DNA of 33,119 nucleotides from the NCBI GenBank assembly GCA_025359135.1, contig JANYHJ010000002.1, positions 1 to 33,119 of the forward strand, given 5' to 3'. The translations under genes and the position numbers were made by a program. Below, piece after piece: positions 15,484-23,727 of this stretch. How positions within the stretch are numbered: the stretch's first letter is position 1; the number at the start of each line of letters is the position of its first letter. The notes beneath the pieces are model-generated. The model had not been told where the DNA came from. It saw only the letters and a program-made list of their open reading frames with translations, and ran no database searches. This DNA is from Gemmatimonadota bacterium. GTDB taxonomy: Bacteria > Gemmatimonadota > Gemmatimonadetes > Gemmatimonadales > Gemmatimonadaceae.

Positions 15484-16799
15484 CGTCGGCGGACGCGGCC
15501 CCGGCGCGCCGGCTCCGGCGCGGCCTCACGCTCGGGTCGCTGATCGCGCTTGTCGTCGCCAACCAGCTCGGCACGTCGCTCTACACGCTGCCCGCAGCTG
15601 TCGCGGGTGACGTCGGCCCGATCGGCATCGTGGCGTGGATCATCGCCGCGGCCGGTTTCTGGCTGATCGCCGAGACGTTCGCGGAACTCGCGACGCGTTT
15701 TCCTCGCACCGGCGGACCGTACGTCTTCGCCGCCGAAGCCTTCGGTCGCTTCGCCGGCTTCGAGACGGCGTGGTGCTACTGGCTCGCCGCCTGGACCGGC
15801 AACATCGCGATCGCCACCGGTGTGGTCGCGTACCTCGGCTACTTCATTCCCGCACTCGACGGCAGCGACACGCTGCGCTTTGCTGCAGGGCAGGCGCTGC
15901 TCTGGGGCGCGGCGTGGCTCAACGTGCGTGGCGTGCGCGAGAGCGGGCGCGTGCAGCAGGTGCTGCTCGTGCTCAACGTCGTGCCGTTCGTGTTGCTTGC
16001 CCTCGCGCTGCCGCACATCCAGCTGGCGAACTTCCATCCCTGGGCGCCGAAGGGCGTCGGCGCGCTCGGCGGCGGCGTGGCGCTGCTCGTTTGGGCGTTC
16101 ACCGGGGTCGAGTCGGCCGCCGTCACGCCCGAGGAGGTCGACGGTGACGGGTCGACGATCCGCCGCGGTACGCGCGTCGGATTCACGATCGCGGCGACGA
16201 TGTACCTGCTCGCGGCGGTGGTCGTGGCCGGCATGTTGCCGAGTGGCGAGATCGCGGCCACGGCGCGTCCGCTCTCGGCGGTGCTCACGCACGCGCTCGG
16301 GTCCTGGGCCGGCACCGCAATCGCGTTGCTCGGCGTCAGCACGGCGGCGGCGTGCCTCAACGGCTGGACGATGCTGCTCGGGCGCGCGGGCTTCAGCGCG
16401 GCCGAGGACGGTGTTTTTCCCGCATTCTTTGCACGCGTGCATCCACGCTACGGCACGCCGCACGTGGGCCTGTGGGTCGGCACTGCGTTCGCGTCGCTCG
16501 GCCTGTTCACGTACTTCAGCCAGTCGCTGCTGCAGGCGTTCGAGAAACTCGTGCTCGTGGCCAACTTCACCGTGCTGATGGCATACCTCGCGACAACGCT
16601 CTCGGCGGTGGTGTTGGCGATGCGGGCCGACACGATCAGCGCCGGATGGAAACACACGAGGCTGCTGGCGATCGGCGCCTGCGCGAGCGCGTTCATCCTC
16701 TGGGCCATCGCGAACGTCGGCATGGAGACCGTGCGCTGGGGTTCCGCCGTCGTCGTGCTCGGCGTGCCGTTGTACATTTTGAAGATGCGCGCGCGCTGA
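15471..16799 (+). CDS. APC-family amino-acid permease
   Basis: This inner-membrane transporter has 442 residues and about 12 helices, from the amino acid-polyamine-organocation family. It has the first-helix segment SLIALVVANQLGTSLYTLP, then ELATRFPRTGGPYVFAAEAFG (the usual conserved loop after helix 2), and VWAFTGVESAAVTPEEV (helix 6 with the substrate-contact region). It resembles arginine/agmatine-type antiporters most, but the substrate is not certain. The start is TTG 15471, inside the end of lepB. No other start codon lies in frame before the first helix, so the 13-nt overlap is probably real. The Rieske oxygenase gene follows after 40 nt, so it may import that enzyme's substrate. Confidence 0.9.
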   Translation: MDRVASADAAPARRLRRGLTLGSLIALVVANQLGTSLYTLPAAVAGDVGPIGIVAWIIAAAGFWLIAETFAELATRFPRTGGPYVFAAEAFGRFAGFETAWCYWLAAWTGNIAIATGVVAYLGYFIPALDGSDTLRFAAGQALLWGAAWLNVRGVRESGRVQQVLLVLNVVPFVLLALALPHIQLANFHPWAPKGVGALGGGVALLVWAFTGVESAAVTPEEVDGDGSTIRRGTRVGFTIAATMYLLAAVVVAGMLPSGEIAATARPLSAVLTHALGSWAGTAIALLGVSTAAACLNGWTMLLGRAGFSAAEDGVFPAFFARVHPRYGTPHVGLWVGTAFASLGLFTYFSQSLLQAFEKLVLVANFTVLMAYLATTLSAVVLAMRADTISAGWKHTRLLAIGACASAFILWAIANVGMETVRWGSAVVVLGVPLYILKMRAR

Positions 16800-16839
16800 A
16801 CATCGCCGCGGTGCGGCACGCCCTGCGAGGAGGCAGCAC

Positions 16840-17922
16840 ATGACCCGGCACTTTGCCTACAGTCCCGATATCGCGACGGCCTCGACCATCCCGTCGCGAC
16901 TCTACACCGACCCGGTCTACCTCGAGCTCGAGCAGGAGCGCATCTTCGCGCGCACCTGGCAGGTGGCAGCGCGCACGGAGCAGCTGGTGGAAACGGGGCA
17001 ATTCGTCACGGTCGAGGTGGCAGGCGAATCGATCGTGATCGTGCGCGACGTCGACCAGTTGCGCGCCTTCCACAACATCTGCCTGCATCGCGCCGGCCCC
17101 GTGGCCACCGGCTGCGGCAAGCGGCAGACGCTGCAGTGCCGCTATCACGGCTGGACGTACGGCCTCGACGGCGCACTCAAGCGCGCGCCCGAGATGGAGG
17201 GCAGCGCGCACTTCCGCGCCGAGGAGATGCACCTGCTGCCCGTGCAGGTGGCCACCTTCGGTCCACTCGTGCTCGTGAACCTCGACCTCAAGGCGCCTGC
17301 ACTGGCGCACTTTCTCGAGGACATTCCCGAGCGCACGGCGCGCTTCGGCATGCAGCACATGCGCTTCGTGCAGAGCAAGCGCTGGTCGGTGGCCTGCAAC
17401 TGGAAGGTCTACGTCGACAACTACCTCGAGGGCTATCACCTGCCGATGGTGCACCCGGGGCTCAACAAGGAACTCGACTACGACCAGTACCGCATCGAGC
17501 CGCACCGCTGGTGGTCGCTGCAGCACGCACCCCTGCGTCCGGTGCACGCCGGCGATACGTCGCGCATGTACGTGCCGAGTGTGGCCGACGACGAAGCCCA
17601 GTACTACTGGCTCTTTCCCAACGTGATGCTCAACGTCTACCAGGGACAGCTTCAACTCAACACCGTGCTCCCCGACGGCCACGACCGCACCACCGTCGTC
17701 TACGACTGGTACTCAGGGCTCGCGCCGGCCGACGCCGCCAACGATCCGCAGTGGACCAGGATGGTGGCCTTCAGCGACACGATCCAGGACGAGGACATCT
17801 CCATCTGCGAGGCGGTGCAGCGCAACCTCCGCTCGCGCGTGTACGAGCGCGGCCGCTACTCGCCGACGCGCGAGAACGGCGTGCACCACTTCCACGGGCT
17901 CCTGCACGAGTTCCTGCAATGA
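16840..17922 (+). CDS. Rieske non-haem iron oxygenase, alpha subunit
   Basis: This is an oxygen-activating hydroxylase or demethylase. The Rieske [2Fe-2S] site is C81/H83 (CLHRAG) and C100/H103 (CRYHGW). The mononuclear iron site is H200 and H205 in NYLEGYHLPMVH, plus an acidic residue in QDEDISICE (about 316-318). The bridging acid in the catalytic domain is E197, not the aspartate of typical aromatic dioxygenases. A Glu here is known from carnitine monooxygenase, and the sequence also resembles choline/glycine-betaine monooxygenases, so a quaternary amine substrate is plausible. No reductase gene is adjacent. ATG 16840 has GAGGAGG with a 6-nt spacer. It overlaps the kinase gene by ATGA. Confidence 0.9.
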   Translation: MTRHFAYSPDIATASTIPSRLYTDPVYLELEQERIFARTWQVAARTEQLVETGQFVTVEVAGESIVIVRDVDQLRAFHNICLHRAGPVATGCGKRQTLQCRYHGWTYGLDGALKRAPEMEGSAHFRAEEMHLLPVQVATFGPLVLVNLDLKAPALAHFLEDIPERTARFGMQHMRFVQSKRWSVACNWKVYVDNYLEGYHLPMVHPGLNKELDYDQYRIEPHRWWSLQHAPLRPVHAGDTSRMYVPSVADDEAQYYWLFPNVMLNVYQGQLQLNTVLPDGHDRTTVVYDWYSGLAPADAANDPQWTRMVAFSDTIQDEDISICEAVQRNLRSRVYERGRYSPTRENGVHHFHGLLHEFLQ

Positions 17923-20246
17923 CCGCCGCGGACGGGGAGGACCTTCCCACCTCGCCCCCCGTCGCGGACACACGGCGCGGCGACCCGTCCGCCCCGCTCG
18001 AGACGTCGTTGCAGGTGCTCGCGATCCTCCTCCTCACCGGCGTCATCGCCTGGTCATGGATTTCGGGAGGCGTGTCCGTCGAGCTGATCCTCATCGCGAT
18101 CGCCCTCGGCCTGCTCGTGCTCCAGCGCGTGGCGGCGCGGGCCGAACGCCGCGCGCGCGAGCTCGAGGAGCGGGTGCGCACCGAGAAGGAGCTGAGCGCC
18201 ACCCTTGAGACGTTCGTCTCCCAGCGCACCGTGGCGCTCACCGAGGCGCAGCGCGTGCTGCACCGCATGTGGGAACTCGGCCACGAGATCAACGCCGAGT
18301 TGCAGCCCGACCGCGTGCTGCAGCGCTTCATGAACGCCCTCGCCGACATCGAACGCGTCGAAGGTGCGTACCTCGGCATTCTCGAGGGCGACGGCCAGCT
18401 GACCATCACGGCTGCGAGCGGGATCGCCACGCCGTTCATCGGCCGCAGCTTCGCGGCCGAGGGTACTGCCATCGCGCGCGTGGCCGAGAGCGGCGCGTCG
18501 ATCGCCATCGCCGATCTCGACATCGGCGCGAGCGAGACGCTGCTGCATCCCGAGACGCTCCCGCTCTACCGGCAGCACGGCGTCCGCTCGGTGCTCGTGG
18601 TGCCGCTCAGGCGGCAGCGACTGCGCATCGGCGGCGTTGTCATCCTCGGCACGCGACCGCGCGTCTGGTCCGATGTCGACGTGCGCCGCGTCGAGGCGAT
18701 GTCGGACATGCTCTCGGTGGCGCTCGACAACGCGGAACACGTGGAAAACCTGCGCCAGGCGGAGTCGCGCTTCCGCACGCTCTTCCGCGCCGCACCGGAT
18801 GCGATCCTCACCGTGCTCCCGCGCGGCGAGATCACCGAGGCCAACGATTCCGCGCGCGCGCTCACCGGCATTTCCTCGGCTGAGCTCATCGGCCGGCTCT
18901 TCACCGACCTCGTCGCCGGCGAGGACCGGCTCGCGGTGCTGCGCGCGCTCGAGGGAGCACTGAAGGGGATGATGGCGCGCCTCGAGGTGCGCATGAAGCG
19001 CGAGGGCGCCAACCGGCTCACGGCCCTCGCGATCACCGGCCTGCCCGACGCGGAGCCGCCCACCGTGCTGATCGTCGCGCGCGACATCAGCGGCGAACGC
19101 GAACTGCGTGCGCGGCTCCTCGAGACGGAACGCCTCGCCGCAATCGGCGAGCTCGTGGCCGGTGTCGCGCACGAGGTCAACAACCCGCTCGGCTCGATCA
19201 GCGCCTTCGCGCAGCTGCTGCTGCGCGATCCCGCGCTTGGCGCGGAACACCGCGAGTCGATCGAGGTCATCCGCTCGGAAACGCAGCGGGCGAGCCAGGT
19301 GGTGCGCGACCTGCTTGCCTTCGCGCGGCGCGCACCGGCCGAACGCAGCGCGGTGGACGTGAACGAGCTGGTGGAGCGCTCGCTGCGGTTGCGCGGCTTC
19401 CAGCTGACGTCGGCGCGCGTGCAGCTCGTTACGGAGCTCGAGGCGTCGGTGCCCGCGATCGAGGCCGACGGTCGCCAACTGCAGCAGGTGCTGCTCAACC
19501 TCATCACCAACGCGATCCAGGCGATGACGTCGCGCGGCGACGGCAAGCTGACGGTGCGCACGCGTCACGCCGACGACGTGGTGACGATCGAGGTGAGCGA
19601 CACCGGTCTCGGCGTTCCGCAGCACGCGCGCGCACACATCTTCGAGCCGTTCTTCACCACCAAACCCGAGGGTGAGGGCACGGGCCTCGGACTCTCGGTG
19701 TCGTACGGCATCGTGGCCGCGCACGGCGGCGAGATCCGGCTCGCGGAGTCGCTACCAGGCACGGGCGCGACCTTCGTCGTCACGCTGCCCGTGGGCGGGG
19801 CGCCGCTGCCCAGGCGGCGCAGCGGCGAGATGCAGGCCGTGATGTCGCCGTCGCCACTCACGGGCCGGCGCTTGCTCGTGGTCGACGACGAGCCGTCGTT
19901 GCGCGCCGGACTCGAGGCCTTCGGCCGCATGCGCGGCATCTCGGTGACGGCGGCGGAGAGCGGGCCGGCCGGTCTCGCGGCCGCGAATGCCCAGGCGTTC
20001 GACGCGGTGGTGTGCGACCTGCGCATGCCCGGCATGGATGGCGTCGCGTTCCACGAGGAGCTGCGACGCTCGCATCCGACGCTCGCGGACCGTACCGTAT
20101 TCGTCACCGGCGACGTGCTCGACGTCGCCCAGCGGCTCGGGCCGGCGTCGCGTCAACCGACCGTGGCCAAGCCGTTCACCTTCGAGCGCCTCGAGGAAAC
20201 GCTCGTGGCCGTGATGCGCGGCGAGCGTCCCGCGTCGCCGCGCTGA
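17919..20246 (+). CDS. Membrane hybrid histidine kinase (GAF-PAS-HisKA-HATPase-REC)
   Basis: This 775-residue sensor kinase has two membrane helices (about 31-48 and 52-70), a coiled coil (70-115), a GAF domain (about 130-272) and a PAS domain (about 281-395). Then come HisKA with H418 in AHEVNNPLGS, a HATPase domain with the N-box NLITNAIQAM (527-536), DTGLG, and GTGLGLSVS (587-595), and a C-terminal receiver with D700 in VVCDLRMPG and K751. The periplasmic loop is only a few residues, so sensing is probably through GAF or PAS inside the cell. The start ATG 17919 overlaps the stop of the Rieske gene (ATGA). No DNA-binding partner is next to it. Confidence 0.92.
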   Translation: MTAADGEDLPTSPPVADTRRGDPSAPLETSLQVLAILLLTGVIAWSWISGGVSVELILIAIALGLLVLQRVAARAERRARELEERVRTEKELSATLETFVSQRTVALTEAQRVLHRMWELGHEINAELQPDRVLQRFMNALADIERVEGAYLGILEGDGQLTITAASGIATPFIGRSFAAEGTAIARVAESGASIAIADLDIGASETLLHPETLPLYRQHGVRSVLVVPLRRQRLRIGGVVILGTRPRVWSDVDVRRVEAMSDMLSVALDNAEHVENLRQAESRFRTLFRAAPDAILTVLPRGEITEANDSARALTGISSAELIGRLFTDLVAGEDRLAVLRALEGALKGMMARLEVRMKREGANRLTALAITGLPDAEPPTVLIVARDISGERELRARLLETERLAAIGELVAGVAHEVNNPLGSISAFAQLLLRDPALGAEHRESIEVIRSETQRASQVVRDLLAFARRAPAERSAVDVNELVERSLRLRGFQLTSARVQLVTELEASVPAIEADGRQLQQVLLNLITNAIQAMTSRGDGKLTVRTRHADDVVTIEVSDTGLGVPQHARAHIFEPFFTTKPEGEGTGLGLSVSYGIVAAHGGEIRLAESLPGTGATFVVTLPVGGAPLPRRRSGEMQAVMSPSPLTGRRLLVVDDEPSLRAGLEAFGRMRGISVTAAESGPAGLAAANAQAFDAVVCDLRMPGMDGVAFHEELRRSHPTLADRTVFVTGDVLDVAQRLGPASRQPTVAKPFTFERLEETLVAVMRGERPASPR

Positions 20247-20285
20247 TTCGTCCGATCATCGTCTCACCCTTCATCCCAGACTGTC

Positions 20286-20777
20286 ATGCGTCCACTTCGT
20301 CCGCTCCTCGCCGTTGCCCTCCTCGCTGCCAGCGCGCTGCCCCTCGTCGCGCAGGATGCCAAGCCCGCCACGAAGGTTGCCAAGCCGGCCGCGGGCGGTG
20401 AGCCCGAGTACCTCCACCCGTACGGCCCGCCCACGCGTCCCTTCTCGCCGGCAGTGCGCGTCGGAAACCTCTTTTTCCTCGCCGGGCAGATGGGCACGAG
20501 TCCAAGCGCGGCCGGCGGTGTGGTGCCTGGAGGCATCGCGGCCGAGACCAAGCAGGTGATGGAGAACATCAAGGACGTGCTCGCGAAGGTGGGCTCGTCG
20601 TTCGACAAGGTGGTCAAGTGCACCGTGTTCCTCGCGGACATGAAGGAGTGGGACGCGATGAACGAGGTCTACAAGACGTATTTCAGCAACGGCCGCTTCC
20701 CGGCGCGCAGCGCCGTGGGCGTGAACGGACTCGCGCTCGGTGGCAAGATCGAGATCGAGTGCATCGCGGCGCGCTGA
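20286..20777 (+). CDS. Exported RidA/YjgF-family protein
   Basis: This RidA-fold protein of 163 residues carries a signal peptide (MRPLRPLLAVALLAASALPLVAQ, cut near 22) and a Lys/Ala/Pro linker. The RidA domain (about 42-163) keeps the substrate-binding arginine in FPARSAV (R141) and the glutamate in KIEIECIA (E158) that in E. coli RidA mark active enamine/imine deaminases. Cytosolic RidA hydrolyses reactive 2-aminoacrylate; an exported version must meet other imines or do something else. It lies 39 nt after the kinase gene on the same strand and may be the last gene of that operon. No Shine-Dalgarno sequence is seen. Confidence 0.88.
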   Translation: MRPLRPLLAVALLAASALPLVAQDAKPATKVAKPAAGGEPEYLHPYGPPTRPFSPAVRVGNLFFLAGQMGTSPSAAGGVVPGGIAAETKQVMENIKDVLAKVGSSFDKVVKCTVFLADMKEWDAMNEVYKTYFSNGRFPARSAVGVNGLALGGKIEIECIAAR

Positions 20778-20793
20778 GCTCCGACCTGTCCGT

Positions 20794-20819
20794 CGGCCCG
20801 CCCTTCATGGGCGTGGCCG
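20794..20819 (+). terminator. Possible terminator hairpin after the RidA gene
   Basis: CGGCC-C-GCCC (20794-20803) pairs with GGGC-GT-GGCCG (20809-20819) around a TTCAT loop, with one small internal mismatch and no U-tract. Confidence 0.4.
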
Positions 20820-20901
20820 GCGGCGGGGGATGCGTTACGATGCCGGGCGCGTGACGGTCTTCGTGTGACGGCGGTCATGTTCGTGGACGGCGCACCTCCC
20901 C

Positions 20902-20907
20902 TAGCTT
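20902..20907 (+). promoter_or_regulatory. Candidate -10 element of a leaderless promoter
   Basis: TAGCTT ends 7 nt before ATG 20915, and the spacer CGCCACC has no Shine-Dalgarno sequence. Transcription would start at or next to the ATG. Confidence 0.45.
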
Positions 20908-20914
20908 CGCCACC

Positions 20915-21487
20915 ATGGTCGGCTTCTTCCCCCGCGAGAGCATCCGCTGGACGCACCTCGAGGAACCGCCGCTCTTGCGGCGACTCTCGATCGCGCTCTG
21001 GCCGCTGGCGGTCGTCGCCGGCGTCGGGGTGCGCGTCGCGCACGCGGCGCTTTTCGGGGTGGACTCGGGCAGCTGGTTTCTCGGTACGGCCTACGCGGCC
21101 ATCTTGATCCTGCTGGCCTGCGGCGCGCTCACCGCACACGTGGGCAACTTTCCCGTACGCTCGTGGGCTTGGCGCGTTCCGCTCTTTGCGGTGGCAGAGG
21201 CCACGGTGGAAGCGCTCGCGTCGCTCGCGCTGATCCTCCTGGGCGTGGAGCCGCTCGGCGCGGAGCGCGCGATGGTGGACCAGTGGCCCGCGATTGCGGT
21301 GACGATCATCCGCAACCGGTTCCTGCTGCTGGGCGGCTTCGGCCTCGTGCTCGCGGTGTCGGTGCAGGCCGCGCGGTTCGTGCTGTACAAGCCGGTCGAG
21401 CGTGCGCAGATGGATGTCGACGCCAACGAGGAAGTGCACGGGATCGAGACCGGTGAGCACGTACCGCCCCCGCCCGCGGGTTCGTAA
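20915..21487 (+). CDS. Hypothetical four-helix membrane protein
   Basis: I do not recognise a family. The 190 residues hold four hydrophobic helices: about 24-46 (RLSIALWPLAVVAGVGVRVA), 55-75 (FLGTAYAAILILLACGALTA), 88-110 (VPLFAVAEATVEALASLALI) and 137-160 (FLLLGGFGLVLAVSVQAARF). Both ends appear cytoplasmic, with an acidic C-terminal tail ending in PPPPAGS. Nothing suggests an enzyme. It appears to be a separate transcription unit, since a hairpin precedes it and a promoter-like element sits directly at its start. It precedes an M24 peptidase by 91 nt. Confidence 0.75.
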   Translation: MVGFFPRESIRWTHLEEPPLLRRLSIALWPLAVVAGVGVRVAHAALFGVDSGSWFLGTAYAAILILLACGALTAHVGNFPVRSWAWRVPLFAVAEATVEALASLALILLGVEPLGAERAMVDQWPAIAVTIIRNRFLLLGGFGLVLAVSVQAARFVLYKPVERAQMDVDANEEVHGIETGEHVPPPPAGS

Positions 21488-21578
21488 CGCGCGGTCGTCC
21501 GTGAGCGTAGCGAAGAAGCCGGCCTTGGCGTTACTTCCCGACTCCGCAGCCATGTCCTTCGCCTCGCCCACGACCACC

Positions 21579-22997
21579 ATGCGCCTCCTCCGATCCCTCG
21601 TCGCGCTCGCCACAGTCGCCACGCCCGCCTTCGCACAGACCAAGCCGAGCGCGCATCCCTTCGGCACGATGAAGGAACAGGCCGCCGTGCAGCAGGCATG
21701 GCTGGTCAAGCGCCTCGACACCTTCCTCCCCGCGCTCATGCGCAAGCACCGCGTGGAGATGTGGGTCGTGCCGATGCGTGAGTACAACGAGGATCCGGTC
21801 TTCAGCGCGATCACGAGCCCGACCACGTTCGCCGCGCGCCGCCGCACCATCTACGTCTTCTACGACCGCTGCGCCGCTGGCGGCGTCGAGCCATCGGCCA
21901 CGTGCGACAAGGGCGTCGAGCGGCTCGCGCTCGGCGGCAACTCGCAGGGCGGCGTCTTCAAGGCCGTCGCGAGCATGAAGGCCGTCAACGCCGCCGTCGG
22001 TGGAAGGCAAGCCGAGCTATGGGGCGACGAACAGTGGGAAGCGCTCAAGTCGGTGATCGTCGAGCGCAATCCGCGCACGATCGCGATCAACACATCCAAG
22101 GTGTTCGCCTTCACCGACGGTCTCTCGAGCGGCGAACTGGCCGGCATGTCCGATGCGCTCGGCACGACCTGGTCGAGCAAGTTCCGTCCCGCCGAGGCGC
22201 TCGCACTCGACATGATCGCGTCGCGCCTGCCCGAGGAGTCGGCGTACTACAAGAAGCACCAGCAGCTCGTCTGGTCGCTCGTCGAGCGCATGTTCTCGAA
22301 CGAAGTCATCGTGCCGGGCAAGACGCGCACGAGCGATCTCGTCTGGTGGTGGCGCCAACAGGTCGCGGACCTCGGCATCGGCACCTGGTTCCAGCCCAGC
22401 ATCGATGTCCAGCGCAAAGGCGTCACCGGCGCGCAGCTCGGCGAAGATCCGGTCATCATGCCGGGTGACATGCTCTGGTGCGACGTCGGCATCACCGCGC
22501 TCCGGCTGAATACCGACACGCAGCACAACGGCTACGTGCTCAAGGAAGGCGAGACGGAGCCGCCGGCCGGATTGCAGAACGCGCTCAAGCGCGCGAACCG
22601 GCTGCAGGACATCCTCTTCGAGGAGACGCGCCCAGGACGCAGCGGGAACGAGATTCTCGCCGCCGTGCGCGCGAAGATGACCGCCGAAGGGCTCGACGGC
22701 ACGATGTACTCGCACCCGATCGGACTGCACGGCCACGGCGCGGGCCCGCTCATCGGCCTCTGGGACTACCAGGACGGTGTGCCGGGGCGGGGCGATGCGC
22801 TCGTGATTCCCAACATGTGGTTCTCGAGCGAGCTGCAGGTGACGAGCCCGATTCCCGAGTGGGGAAACCAGCCTGTGCGCGTGCGCCAGGAGGAGGACTT
22901 CGTGGTCGGGCCGGACGGCAAGCCGCAGTGGGCGCTCGGGCGGCAGGAGAAGTTCTGGCTGGTGAAGCCGAAGCCCGCGTCGAAGACCAAGGCGTAG
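21579..22997 (+). CDS. Exported M24-family metallopeptidase (Xaa-Pro aminopeptidase-like)
   Basis: This 472-residue peptidase has a signal peptide (MRLLRSLVALATVATPAFAQ). The N-terminal half is a creatinase-type non-catalytic domain. The C-terminal pita-bread domain carries a plausible dimetal site: D302 (LWCDVGITA), D313 (NTDTQHNGY), a histidine in SHPIGLHGHGAG (379-386), a Glu in SSELQVT and another in RQEEDFVV. M24 enzymes of this kind release N-terminal residues next to proline. ATG 21579 is chosen because it gives a standard signal peptide; in-frame ATG 21552 adds nine residues and cannot be excluded. It is followed by a 320-nt gap. Confidence 0.88.
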   Translation: MRLLRSLVALATVATPAFAQTKPSAHPFGTMKEQAAVQQAWLVKRLDTFLPALMRKHRVEMWVVPMREYNEDPVFSAITSPTTFAARRRTIYVFYDRCAAGGVEPSATCDKGVERLALGGNSQGGVFKAVASMKAVNAAVGGRQAELWGDEQWEALKSVIVERNPRTIAINTSKVFAFTDGLSSGELAGMSDALGTTWSSKFRPAEALALDMIASRLPEESAYYKKHQQLVWSLVERMFSNEVIVPGKTRTSDLVWWWRQQVADLGIGTWFQPSIDVQRKGVTGAQLGEDPVIMPGDMLWCDVGITALRLNTDTQHNGYVLKEGETEPPAGLQNALKRANRLQDILFEETRPGRSGNEILAAVRAKMTAEGLDGTMYSHPIGLHGHGAGPLIGLWDYQDGVPGRGDALVIPNMWFSSELQVTSPIPEWGNQPVRVRQEEDFVVGPDGKPQWALGRQEKFWLVKPKPASKTKA

Positions 22998-23032
22998 AGC
23001 GAGACAAGGAGAAAGTGCAAGGACAGAGGGAC

Positions 23033-23207
23033 AAAGGAGCAAGTGCGGGGACAGGAGACACAGAGCACACAGAGGTGCACAGAGAACGGCTCAGCCCGAT
23101 GCTTCCAAGCGCGCTTTCGTGCCGTGCACCAGGCAAGGTGATTCTGTAAGCCTGTCTCGCAGTCCTCTGTGTGCTCTGTGTCTCTTTTCCCCCGCACTTC
23201 CTCCTTT
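23033..23207. repeat. Long inverted repeat with 88-nt loop
   Basis: The arms pair in three blocks: AAAGGAG/CTCCTTT (23033-23039 with 23201-23207), AAGTGCGGGG/CCCCGCACTT (23041-23050 with 23190-23199), and a perfect 21-bp block (23055-23075 with 23164-23184; core ACACAGAGCACACAGAGG). Only 1-5 nt interrupt the blocks. The inner 88 nt show no clear further pairing. Confidence 0.8.
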
Positions 23208-23261
23208 CCTCGCCTTCCCCTCCTGCTATCGGACGTGCTCCTCCTCGGGGCCCCGCCGTTG

Positions 23262-23267
23262 TAGCTT
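23262..23267 (+). promoter_or_regulatory. Candidate -10 element for the GroES-like gene
   Basis: TAGCTT sits in an otherwise GC-rich stretch, preceded by TTG (TTGTAGCTT, an extended -10 form). It would give a leader of about 45 nt. It matches the hexamers at 20902 and 10654. Confidence 0.4.
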
Positions 23268-23318
23268 TCGGCAGACAGGATCCGACCGTGGATCTCGCCA
23301 CCGTTTGCGAAGCACCCG

Positions 23319-23705
23319 ATGCGCAAGAACAACAAGAACCTGATCGTCGTCGGCGACCGCGTGCTCGTGCGCATCGAGGATGGCGAGGATCGCACCAAGG
23401 TGGGGCTCTACCTGCCCGCGACCGCCGTGGAGGGACAGGCGGTGCAGGGCGGAACGATCATGGCCACGGGACCGGGGCTGCCGCTTCCGGACATGGGGTC
23501 GGACAACAGCGAAGAGCCGTGGCGCATGGGCGGAGCGACCTCGCGCGAAACGCGCTTCGTACCGATGCAGGCACGGGTTGGCGACTGGGCCCTGTTCTAC
23601 CGGAAGGCGGGCATGGAGATCTCCTTCGAGGGAGAGCGCTACCTCGTCATTCCGCAGGCGGCGATTCTCGCGCTCGTGCGCGAGGGTCGGCACGACGACG
23701 ATTGA
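23319..23705 (+). CDS. GroES-like (Cpn10) co-chaperone, solo
   Basis: This 128-residue protein has a chaperonin-10 beta-barrel. The entry strand is IVVGDRVLVRIEDGEDRTKVGLYLP, where GLYLP corresponds to the canonical GxxxP turn before the mobile loop. The later strands include VGDWALFYRKAGMEISFEGERYLVIP and AAILALV. Compared with the usual roughly 97 residues, there is an extra segment of about 25 residues in the middle (SDNSEEPWRMGGATSRETRF) and an acidic/His tail. There is no groEL next to it, so it is probably a paralogue to the main GroES. The bacilliredoxin gene follows 22 nt after its stop, probably in the same transcript. Confidence 0.82.
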   Translation: MRKNNKNLIVVGDRVLVRIEDGEDRTKVGLYLPATAVEGQAVQGGTIMATGPGLPLPDMGSDNSEEPWRMGGATSRETRFVPMQARVGDWALFYRKAGMEISFEGERYLVIPQAAILALVREGRHDDD

Positions 23706-23727
23706 CCACACACGGAGAGCATCTCTC

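Larger units (their letters stand above)
22998..23318. other. 320-nt intergenic region with repeats and a promoter-like site
   Basis: No gene is seen. It holds a two-copy direct repeat of about 24 nt with a 28-nt period (23006-23029 and 23034-23057), a long three-segment inverted repeat (arms 23033-23075 and 23164-23207), and a TAGCTT promoter-like hexamer (23262-23267) 51 nt before the GroES-like gene. Its composition, rich in GA on one side and CT on the other, differs from the surrounding coding DNA. Confidence 0.75.

Noticed and set aside
17136..17918. In-frame open extension upstream of the hybrid kinase
   Set aside because: It lies wholly within the Rieske gene in another frame and has no conserved character; the ATGA overlap gives a natural start at 17919.
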